Part shown: positions 25,718 to 32,994 of the stretch, in pieces | How positions within the stretch are numbered: position 1 is the stretch's first letter | Layout: the number at the start of each line of letters is the position of its first letter | Assembly (NCBI RefSeq): GCF_008369115.1 | Contig: NZ_VOAZ01000002.1 | Span: forward strand, 434,001-498,000 | DNA length: 64,000 nt | Origin: Psychrobacter sp. ANT_WB68 | Lineage (GTDB): Bacteria > Pseudomonadota > Gammaproteobacteria > Pseudomonadales > Moraxellaceae | Reading direction: 5' to 3' | Program-made: the position numbers and the translations under genes | Notes under the pieces: model-generated | Database searches by the model: none | What the model saw: only the letters and a program-made list of their open reading frames with translations | What the model was told of the DNA's origin: nothing

Positions 25718-25899
25718 GATTGTTTTTAGGTCTAAAGTGTGATTCAAATAATGATTGCATAACGCTTACTCTCATTAGGGTATATCCAAAAAGATATGTT
25801 CAAAACAGTCTAATATGAGGCTATAACAAGCAAACCAGCTTACTTAAACGAGTGGTTATTGTCAGTCATCAAATAGGTAGTTCCTTATAATCAGCGATA

Positions 25900-27102
25900 T
25901 TACTGTCTCTCCGAACCATATACTGTATTTATGGCAAGTAAATGATCTAGTATAGGCGTAGAAAGATTGTCGAGTGAGTTTCCGTTAAAATTAACCCATT
26001 CTAGAGTAGTGAGCTGTAAAAAACTCTCAGGTAGCTCTCTAAGTCCACAATCCGTAAAATTAAGCTTGGTTAGGCTAGTAAGCTGATGAATACTATCTGG
26101 AAAAGATTCGAGATGACAGCGAATAAGATTAAGCTCAGTAAGGTTGGTAAGTTGCCCAATGCTATCAGGTAGGCATTTAAGGTTACAATTAATAAGATCA
26201 AGCTTGGTTAGGCTAGTGAGCTGGCCAATGCTGTCAGGTAATTCTTCTAGATGACAGTGACTAATAAAAAGCTCAGTTAAATTATGTAGTTGCCCAATAC
26301 TATTAGGAAGGTTTGTAAGCTCACAATGATTAACATACAACTTAGTTAGGTTAGCGAGTTGCCCGATGCTATCAGGAAGATGTTTAAACGCACAGTGAAT
26401 CAGGTCCAGCTGAGTTAGGTTACCTAGTTGACCGACATGATTAGGTAGGTGTTTAAGATCACAATTATTAATAAACAGCTTAGTAAGATTAGTAAGCTGA
26501 CCAAGGCTTTCAGGTAATTCTGCCAACTCACAGTCAATCAGATCAAGTTCCGTAAGATTAGAGAGCTGATCAAAGCTGTTCGGCAAGTATCTAAGCTTAC
26601 AGCGACTAATAAAAAGCTTACTAAGATTAGTAAGTTGTCCAATATTATCAGGTAGCTGTTTGAGCTTACTATCATCAATAAGAAGCTCAGTCAGGTTGCT
26701 GAGTTGCCCAATACTATCGGGTAATTCTATAAGGTTAGAATGATAGATAGAAAGCTTGGTTAGATTAGTAAGTTGTCCTATATTTTGCGGTAAACGACTC
26801 GAATTAATACCACTAACACTAATTTCTACAAGATTCGTCAGATAAGTGATTTCGTCAGGTATGTAACCCACTTTATAGAGGTCTCTATTTTCCTGTTCGT
26901 CTAGACCCACTCCCTCAGACTCTAATATTTCTAGTTTTTTTATTGCCAGTAAATCCTCTTTATTACGAGGAACTTCAGAGTCAAGCAATTCAAATTTGTC
27001 TGCCCATTCCCATATTTTCTTAATCCAATTATCGTCATCATCTAACGTTTTATTAGAAGTATTGGAGATTCTCTGATAATAGTTATTATTATCTTGAAAC
27101 AT
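25900..27102 (-). CDS. Leucine-rich repeat protein
   Basis: 400 residues. A helical N-terminal segment (WIKKIWEWADKFELL, IPRNKEDLL-like VPRNKEDLLAI) is followed from about residue 88 by twelve regular 23-residue repeats of the form LTNLTxLxIxxCxLxxLPDSIGQ and a divergent thirteenth cap. Most repeats (nine) have Cys where Asn is usual, giving a cysteine ladder. There is no signal peptide or membrane anchor, so it is probably cytosolic and binds another protein; the ligand is unknown. The start is 11 bp after sdhB, and its AAGGAG ribosome-binding site overlaps the sdhB stop codon, so the two are translationally linked. Confidence 0.88.
   Translation of the reverse strand: MFQDNNNYYQRISNTSNKTLDDDDNWIKKIWEWADKFELLDSEVPRNKEDLLAIKKLEILESEGVGLDEQENRDLYKVGYIPDEITYLTNLVEISVSGINSSRLPQNIGQLTNLTKLSIYHSNLIELPDSIGQLSNLTELLIDDSKLKQLPDNIGQLTNLSKLFISRCKLRYLPNSFDQLSNLTELDLIDCELAELPESLGQLTNLTKLFINNCDLKHLPNHVGQLGNLTQLDLIHCAFKHLPDSIGQLANLTKLYVNHCELTNLPNSIGQLHNLTELFISHCHLEELPDSIGQLTSLTKLDLINCNLKCLPDSIGQLTNLTELNLIRCHLESFPDSIHQLTSLTKLNFTDCGLRELPESFLQLTTLEWVNFNGNSLDNLSTPILDHLLAINTVYGSERQ
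26014..26841 (-). repeat. Twelve 69-bp repeats encoding the LRR solenoid
   Basis: The LRR coding region is a near-tandem array with a 69-base period. Units share the block encoding LPDSIGQLTNLT and differ in the exposed positions. Such arrays can gain or lose units by recombination. Confidence 0.85.
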
Positions 27103-27113
27103 AGCCTTGCTCC

Positions 27114-27824
27114 TTAGCCCGCTTGGTTAATCAGCATATTACGCAAGTTACCAATAGCTTTAGTAGGGTTTAAGCCTTTTGGACAATACACCACGCAGTT
27201 CATGATACCGCGGCAACGGAATAAACTGAAAGGATCTTCTAAACGTAACAAACGTGCTCGAGTATCTGTATCACGACTATCTACAGCGAAGCGGTTAGCG
27301 TTTAATAGCGCTGCTGGACCTAAAAATTTATCAGGATTCCACCAAAATGATGGACAAGCAGTTGAACAACACGCGCATAAAATACATTCGTAGAGACCAT
27401 TTAGTTTTTCGCGCTGCTCAGGTGATTGCAGGCGCTCCGTTGGAGGTGGTGGCTGATCGTTGATTAGGAAAGGATGGATTTTTTCATATTGCTCATAGAA
27501 CTGGTTCATATCGATAACCAAATCACGAACCACGGGTAGGCCTGGTAGTGGGCGAATAGTTATCTTTTCAGGCAAAGTATTCATGTTAGTTAAACATGCT
27601 AAGGCGTTTTTACCATTGATGTTCATACCATCAGATCCGCAAATGCCTTCACGGCAGGAACGGCGAAAGGTGATGGTTTCATCTTGTTTTTTAAGGCGTA
27701 TCAATAGATCAAGCAACATACGGTCTGAATCTAATAACTCAATCGTATAGCTTTGCATACGTGGCGCGGCGTCCTTATCAGGGTCGTAGCGATAGATTTC
27801 GATGGTGCGATTACCTCGGCTCAT
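27114..27824 (-). CDS. sdhB: Succinate dehydrogenase iron-sulfur subunit
   Basis: Complete 236-residue SdhB, the electron-transfer subunit of complex II. [2Fe-2S] site: SCREGICGSDGMNINGKNAL with Cys57, Cys62 and Cys77. Ferredoxin domain: CILCACCSTACPSFWW and FRCRGIMNCVVYCPKGLNP for the 4Fe and 3Fe clusters, all ligands present. GGAG precedes the ATG. Normally sdhC, sdhD and sdhA precede it; here upstream are only a short frame that could be the tail of sdhA and a cytochrome c remnant, while an LRR gene follows. It appears functional but displaced. Confidence 0.95.
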   Translation of the reverse strand: MSRGNRTIEIYRYDPDKDAAPRMQSYTIELLDSDRMLLDLLIRLKKQDETITFRRSCREGICGSDGMNINGKNALACLTNMNTLPEKITIRPLPGLPVVRDLVIDMNQFYEQYEKIHPFLINDQPPPPTERLQSPEQREKLNGLYECILCACCSTACPSFWWNPDKFLGPAALLNANRFAVDSRDTDTRARLLRLEDPFSLFRCRGIMNCVVYCPKGLNPTKAIGNLRNMLINQAG

Positions 27825-27872
27825 AATGCTAAACTCCAGATGTAGGTGGTGGTTTTATGTAGAACAATAGCT

Positions 27873-27983
27873 CTACTTACGAACGGCTTTAACTTGCGCA
27901 GGCGTTACTTCGCCGCCATTATTCCTACAAGTATTGAGAACATAAGTCACGACGTTTGGTATTCTTTCGTCATCTAGCGCTAA
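27873..27983 (-). pseudogene. C-terminal remnant of a cytochrome c domain
   Basis: The last 36 codons of a 61-codon frame read LALDDERIPNVVTYVLNT, CRNNGGEVTPAQVKAVRK. This fits the end of a class I cytochrome c domain as found at the C-terminus of nitrite reductases and related oxidoreductases (IANVVTYVLNSWGNNGG is the usual form). The heme CXXCH and distal Met parts are absent, and Trp-Gly is replaced by Cys-Arg. It ends 48 bp before sdhB. The upstream half of the frame (MLLFDSTFNH...) has no family resemblance. Confidence 0.55.
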
Positions 27984-28058
27984 AAGACAGGTTAAGGCTA
28001 AATTTGAATAGTTAAATATTTCTTTATGATGATTAAAAGTAGAATCGAATAAAAGCAT

Positions 28059-28369
28059 AATAAGTTCTTTTTATTATGTGAAGCGGCTTAAGCTCTCTTA
28101 CCCATATTTAAAAATAACAATAACTGATATCCCTGATAAGACTAGGCTCTTTAATATTCATCCTAAATGAAAACTATTACTTATGCGACTTATATATTCT
28201 AAATGAAGTATATATATCTACTTAACAAATAAATCTTCTATAACTTTAAATAATACTCATTAAATAAATATTTCTTGGGTATACCCCAGCGGAACCAGCT
28301 ATTTCACTCTTCAAACCTATTAATAGACCACTTAAAATAGACCGCTATAATGGAGCTACTTATAACAGA
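28059..28369. other. AT-rich gap beside the sdhB remnant zone
   Basis: 311 bp, very AT-rich, with no ORF of note. The palindrome GGGTATACCC lies at 28277-28286. Probably degraded sequence at the rearrangement junction. Confidence 0.5.
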
Positions 28370-28834
28370 CTAACCAAATACACGCCACATTATCCAAAAT
28401 AGCCCTGCCATAACCACAGCAATGATAAAGATTCGCTTCGCCCAATAAGGGATAATTGGTTTTTTATAGCCCAAATCATTGAGCTGACTGTCAACGGCAT
28501 CTTGTAGACTCTGGAAGCCTTGCTCCGTTGGTGTGGTTTTAACGCGAGTCTTTGTCAATCGATCTGTCTCTTCTTTCACTTGCTCTCTATCAAAGCTAAA
28601 GGCTTGGCTTGGGATACCTTGTTTATTGGCGATAGTGATTAGTGTTTGCTGCTGTTTGTTCTTCAGTGCAAGCTCGTAAGCATCTATCCGAGATTTGGCG
28701 GCATCCATACTGATATTTTCATCTGCGGCCAATGTTTTAATTGCCTGCACTAAATTGCCTTTTTCGACCATCATCATCACGGTTTTTGGCAGTTTTTTAT
28801 TGGCGGGCGTTGAGCATGAATCAGAGTCAAACAT
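28370..28834 (-). CDS. C-terminally anchored protein of unknown function
   Basis: 154 residues from the Met at 28834, which has AAGGA upstream; the longer frame to 28969 would run through the ppa terminator. The N-terminal part has VEKGNLVQAIKTLAADENIS and MDAAKSRIDAYELALK, a helical pair like the ends of L7/L12-type or UBA-like modules. The C-terminus is one hydrophobic span (RIFIIAVVMAGLFWIMWRVF), so it is probably tail-anchored in the inner membrane. Function unknown. Confidence 0.7.
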   Translation of the reverse strand: MFDSDSCSTPANKKLPKTVMMMVEKGNLVQAIKTLAADENISMDAAKSRIDAYELALKNKQQQTLITIANKQGIPSQAFSFDREQVKEETDRLTKTRVKTTPTEQGFQSLQDAVDSQLNDLGYKKPIIPYWAKRIFIIAVVMAGLFWIMWRVFG

Positions 28835-28907
28835 GACGGTCCTTATTTGAGCGTAATAATGGATAGATGAAGTTATTATAACCATTTTATCGCCACAAAA
28901 TTCAAGC

Positions 28908-28944
28908 AAAAAAATACCGCAAGCATTATGATGTCTGCGGTATT
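28908..28944 (-). terminator. ppa terminator
   Basis: On the minus strand AATACCGCA pairs with TGCGGTATT and runs into seven T, 70 bases past the ppa stop. Confidence 0.8.
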
Positions 28945-29013
28945 GTTCATGGCGCTTATCGTACTTCAATAAACATCTTGCGATAGACGCTTTGTTAAAT
29001 CATCTAGGATAAT

Positions 29014-29544
29014 TTATAGGTCTTTCCAGCGTTGGATAGACTCTTTGATGACTTCTTTAGCTTCTGCTACGTCACCCCAAGATTCGACCACAGTGGTACC
29101 TGCTTTTTTAAGGTCTTTATAGTGGCTGAAATGGAATTGTAACTGGTTGATTAGCTGCTTTGGTAAATCTTCTAGGCTATTGTAAGCATTGCCTGTATCA
29201 CGGTCGTCAGCAGGTACGACAACGATTTTGTCATCAACTTCGCCATCATCAACGAATTTCATGACGCCAATGACTTTTGCCTTTAAGAAAATTCCAGTCG
29301 GTAAAGGCTGTTCTGTGATGATTAGGGCATCTAACTCATCGCCATCTTCATCAAGGGTTTGCGGGATGAAACCATAGTTACAAGGTTTGGCAAAAATCTG
29401 TGGATCAACACGGTCAAGCTCAAATACGGCCAACTCGCGATTCCACTCAATTTTATGGCTGCTGCCGGTTGGGATTTCTACTACCACATTAATGATGCCA
29501 CCATCGACGTCGCCTGCGTCTAAAATTTTATTAAAATCTGCCAT
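29014..29544 (-). CDS. ppa: Inorganic pyrophosphatase
   Basis: Soluble family I pyrophosphatase (176 aa). Seen are VVVEIPTGSSHKIEWN, KPCNYGFIPQTLDEDGDELD with the Asp-rich metal site, and VVPADDRDTGNAYNSLEDLP. The Met at 29544 has GGAG seven bases upstream; the apparent longer start at 29556 is a TTG inside that ribosome-binding site. An extended -10 promoter lies 100 bp upstream. Confidence 0.95.
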   Translation of the reverse strand: MADFNKILDAGDVDGGIINVVVEIPTGSSHKIEWNRELAVFELDRVDPQIFAKPCNYGFIPQTLDEDGDELDALIITEQPLPTGIFLKAKVIGVMKFVDDGEVDDKIVVVPADDRDTGNAYNSLEDLPKQLINQLQFHFSHYKDLKKAGTTVVESWGDVAEAKEVIKESIQRWKDL

Positions 29545-29643
29545 AAATTGCTCCAATGTACTTTTGTTATGAATACTTCAAGAATAAAGGGTTTAATATT
29601 GGCGTGCTAGGATGATTGCTGCGCCCAATTTGTGCCGCCTGCG

Positions 29644-29652
29644 ATTATAACA
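29644..29652 (-). promoter_or_regulatory. Extended -10 promoter for ppa
   Basis: The minus strand reads TGTTATAAT, a TGn extension plus perfect -10 hexamer, about 100 bases before the ppa ATG. There is no good -35 box, as is common for extended -10 promoters. Confidence 0.45.
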
Positions 29653-29767
29653 AGTTTGACTCAAATTTTCTCACAATGCTTAAGTCTAAGCGTGCACGAT
29701 ATTATGCAAAAAAGGATTATGCAAAAAACAGTAGTGAAAAACAGTAGATAAAAAAGACTTAAAAGAA

Positions 29768-30610
29768 TTACTTTGAGGCCAGCGCGCGCAATTTTATGTG
29801 TCCAGCATGACGCTTGGCAATATTATCGATGAGCTTTTGGGTCACTTGCTCATAACTTAAAGCATTAGGAATTGGCTGAAATGGGTTTTCATCTGTTTGC
29901 ATACACGTTTCCTCATCCATAGTCACAAAGTCAGCCAGTCGTAGCATTTGCATACCCGCATAGCCACACGGATTAATCGCATTAAAGGCCGATAAATCAC
30001 AATCTAAATTAATAGCGACACCATGATAGCTAAAACCATGTTTAATTTTAAAACCAAGAGACGCGATTTTGCCCAACATAATGGCGTCATCAGCGGGTGT
30101 GTTAGAGAGTGGTTGAGAGTTCTCGTTGCTGGCAGTATTGATATGGCTATATAAATAAACACCGGGTGCATCACGGCGGGCATGGGCGCTGATGGAATCA
30201 CTATTAGACGCGTGGCTTTTTAAGCAGTCATTGATCACATCTTCAATTGCTTGTTCGGCGTGCGATACCATATTGCGCACACTCCAGCCCAAACTGTCCA
30301 AATCAAACAACCAGTAGATAACCAGCTGCCCATGCCCGTGCCATGTCACCTGACCACCACGGTCTGTTTTGATAATAGGGGTGTCTGTACGTTGCAGGAT
30401 ATGTTCTTCTTTACCTGCTTGTCCGAGGGTATAGACATCATTATGATCGACCAGCCATAGCTCGTCAGGCGTGCGTAGACCTTGCTCTTTTTTGAGTGCG
30501 ATACGCGCTAACGTCCGTGATAGCATGGCATCAAGGGTAGGTACATAATCAGCAGCTGAGAGTGATTTGCTTATAAGCATGTCATTGAGTGATTGTGTGA
30601 CGTTTTGCAT
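29768..30610 (-). CDS. lipB: Octanoyltransferase
   Basis: LipB moves octanoyl from ACP to lipoyl domains. The 280-residue protein has LWLVDHNDVYTLGQAGKEEH, DRGGQVTWHGHGQLVIYW (84-95 core), Lys181 in LGKIASLGFKIKHGFSYHG, and the acyl-carrying Cys215 in NPCGYAGMQ. The usual HGPGQ reads HGHGQ. About 35 extra residues (Ser/Asn-rich, about 133-175) are inserted before the Lys motif. The ribosome-binding site is poor. lipA is not adjacent. Confidence 0.93.
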   Translation of the reverse strand: MQNVTQSLNDMLISKSLSAADYVPTLDAMLSRTLARIALKKEQGLRTPDELWLVDHNDVYTLGQAGKEEHILQRTDTPIIKTDRGGQVTWHGHGQLVIYWLFDLDSLGWSVRNMVSHAEQAIEDVINDCLKSHASNSDSISAHARRDAPGVYLYSHINTASNENSQPLSNTPADDAIMLGKIASLGFKIKHGFSYHGVAINLDCDLSAFNAINPCGYAGMQMLRLADFVTMDEETCMQTDENPFQPIPNALSYEQVTQKLIDNIAKRHAGHIKLRALASK

Positions 30611-31150
30611 GAGGATGGCTGTCTTATGGTGTTGTTATTCAGGAATAGAAGGCTCAGATTATTGCTATTTGCATGCTGTTTTTTAAATCTAAATATTTAG
30701 ATTTTAGCTGCTTAGCATCCGGTTTTAAAAAAGGTGACTGTTGCTGATATTCAGTGTAGCAGTTTTAGCATTTGTGCCCAAATTTAAATTTGCATTCGCT
30801 GCGCTATCGGTTAAACCTATTTAGCTACAGTAAAAATGCTGAAGAATACTTCTAATATAAGCGTTAACTGACACGTATTTTATACAAACTCAGTAGTCAA
30901 TCAAAGAGGCTATTCATTAGCTATTCGATGCGCTACATTAAACCACATTAAATAAAATAATGTTGAATGGTATTGAATGGAATCTCATCTGCCTTCATTA
31001 TTGAATACTGTTAATTAAAAGCTATTAATTGGCGGCGAATATATAAGTGCCCTATAAGATAAGGTCGGCATATATAGCCCCCGATCAAGTATTCAGAGTC
31101 TTAAATCTACTACAGCGTGCCGACTCTAACGCCTATGACAAGGAAGATAA
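30611..31150. other. Divergent intergenic region, lipB / aldehyde dehydrogenase
   Basis: 540 bp, AT-rich with no credible ORF. Near the right side a perfect 7-bp dyad GTCGGCA (31064-31070) / TGCCGAC (31118-31124) and an overlapping AGAGTC / GACTCT pair (31095-31100, 31122-31127) lie 25-90 bases before the dehydrogenase start. Confidence 0.55.
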
Positions 31151-32638
31151 ATGACCGATAATAATCAAGACGCGCCGTCTCAGAATGAGCAAGCCACAAC
31201 CTCAAGCCAAAATAGCCATACAGTCGAAGCGCTTAGTATCGTTAAGACAGTCGCTGATATGCAGGCGCAATTTTCACGCCTACAAACTTTGAGCCGTAAT
31301 CAGCCAATTAATGATTGGGCAACTCGTGAAAATCAACTCGACAACCTAGAAGTAATGCTGAGCGACAATCAGGAGCTGCTTGCCAAAGCGATTAGTGCCG
31401 ATTTTGGTTATCGTAGCCAGTCAGAGACCCAATTTGCCGAGTTGTTTCCAAGCTTTACTGGTATTAGTCATGCTAGAAAAAATGGTAAAAAATGGATGAA
31501 GCCGCAGCGTGTATCGATTTCAGCGCTTTATATGCCGGCCCACAATGAGATTCAGCCGCAGCCGTTGGGCGTGGTCGGTATTATGGTGCCTTGGAATTAC
31601 CCGCTATTTTTAGCAGTTGGACCGATGATTGATGCGCTGACAGCGGGCAATCGCATTATGATTAAAATGAGCGAGGCAGCACCGCAATTTGCCCAAACGT
31701 TTGCAGAAACCGTTTCGCGTTATTTTTCACCCGATATGGTTTGTGTGGTACTTGGTGAAGTTGAGATTGCTGAAGCCTTTAGCAAACTGCCCTTTGATCA
31801 TTTATTGTATACGGGCTCTACCGCGGTAGGCAAAAAGGTGATGGCTGCTGCTGCGCCGAATTTAACGCCGGTCACCCTTGAGCTTGGTGGTAAGTCGCCT
31901 GTTGTTGTTTTAGAAGGTGCAAACTTAGAAAACGCCGTCAATCGCGTGATGATGGGTAAAACCCTCAATGCTGGTCAGACCTGTATTGCACCTGATTATG
32001 TGCTGCTTCAGCGTCAATATCATGAAGAGTTTATTCGTCTGGCGAAAGAATGGATGGAAAAACATTATCCCAATATTGAAGACAATCCTGACTATTCACG
32101 TATCATCAATGGTGAGCAGTTTAAACGCGTCAAAGGCTATCTAGATGGTTTAGCAGACGAGGGTATTCATCCGCTGACTGATTCTGACGCCAATATTGAT
32201 AGTCGATTGATGCCACCAGTGATTGTCAGTGAACCTGCCTCTGATAGTGATGTCATGCAAAACGAGATTTTTGCACCGATTTTACCGTTAGTGCACTATG
32301 ATACGCTTGATGATGCCATTCGTTTTATCAATGAGCGTCCACGCCCATTGGCGCTATACGTCTTTGGTGATAATAATAGTGAGATAGATCGGGTTCGCAA
32401 TAACACCGTATCGGGTGGTCTCTGTATCAATGAAGTCGTTATGCATGTGGCACAGCATGATTTACCATTTGGCGGTGTGGGACACTCAGGTACGGGCGCT
32501 TACCACGGTAAAGCTGGCTTTGAGCGCCTCAGTCATATGAAGCCTGTCTTTGTACAATCGAAGTTGAATGGACTGAATATTTTGTTACCGCCATACGGTG
32601 GCTTGTTTAAAAAAGCCATGGCGCTGTTTTTGAAGTAG
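31151..32638 (+). CDS. Coniferyl-aldehyde-dehydrogenase-type aldehyde dehydrogenase
   Basis: NAD(P)-dependent aldehyde oxidation; 495 residues. Seen are PLGVVGIMVPWNYPLFLAVG, LLYTGSTAVGKKVM, Glu244 in TLELGGKSPVVV and the nucleophile Cys278 in NAGQTCIAPDYV. The C-terminus ends VFVQSKLNGLNILLPPYGG, and the lack of a long N-terminal extension fits the CALDH branch, which often accepts aliphatic and aromatic aldehydes. AAGGAAG precedes the ATG. It could consume fatty aldehydes made by the Acr1-like reductase; that link is inference only. Confidence 0.88.
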   Translation: MTDNNQDAPSQNEQATTSSQNSHTVEALSIVKTVADMQAQFSRLQTLSRNQPINDWATRENQLDNLEVMLSDNQELLAKAISADFGYRSQSETQFAELFPSFTGISHARKNGKKWMKPQRVSISALYMPAHNEIQPQPLGVVGIMVPWNYPLFLAVGPMIDALTAGNRIMIKMSEAAPQFAQTFAETVSRYFSPDMVCVVLGEVEIAEAFSKLPFDHLLYTGSTAVGKKVMAAAAPNLTPVTLELGGKSPVVVLEGANLENAVNRVMMGKTLNAGQTCIAPDYVLLQRQYHEEFIRLAKEWMEKHYPNIEDNPDYSRIINGEQFKRVKGYLDGLADEGIHPLTDSDANIDSRLMPPVIVSEPASDSDVMQNEIFAPILPLVHYDTLDDAIRFINERPRPLALYVFGDNNSEIDRVRNNTVSGGLCINEVVMHVAQHDLPFGGVGHSGTGAYHGKAGFERLSHMKPVFVQSKLNGLNILLPPYGGLFKKAMALFLK

Positions 32639-32693
32639 CCGATATTAAAATAACCAATGTTCAAGTGGTTCTTGGTTAAGCAAGCAACCTTAT

Positions 32694-32730
32694 AAAAAAT
32701 AGTATCTACTGAGGTAGGTGCTATTTTTTT
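32694..32730 (+). terminator. Terminator after the aldehyde dehydrogenase gene
   Basis: AATAGTATCTAC pairs with GTAGGTGCTATT (two G-U) around TGAG, flanked by A- and T-runs. Confidence 0.85.
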
Positions 32731-32791
32731 GCCTAAAATTTAATCTCTAATAGCCAATCGTTAAAAACCAACAATTAAAATTAATGAGCAT

Positions 32792-32820
32792 TTGTCATCC
32801 TATCTATAAATCGCTACACT
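32792..32820 (+). promoter_or_regulatory. Sigma70-type promoter of the betaine ABC operon
   Basis: TTGTCA, 17 bases, TACACT: five of six and four of six consensus bases at ideal spacing, about 170 bases before the transporter start. Confidence 0.5.
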
Positions 32821-32994
32821 TTGTAGTAAGCCTAAACGATTGTAGTGCCAATTTTAGATAGACCAGTAATAATTAATTTAGTCAACAGTAACGAAGCTTG
32901 TTATAAGCAATACGCTTTTAGTTTAAGGTATCAGTGCTATTAACTTTAGCGTTAATACTAATACTAATAATAAAAATCATAAATAGGATATCCC

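Larger units (their letters stand above)
32639..32994 (+). other. Intergenic region before the betaine transporter
   Basis: 356 bp holding the aldehyde dehydrogenase terminator and the promoter at 32792-32820. Nothing else was seen. Confidence 0.6.
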
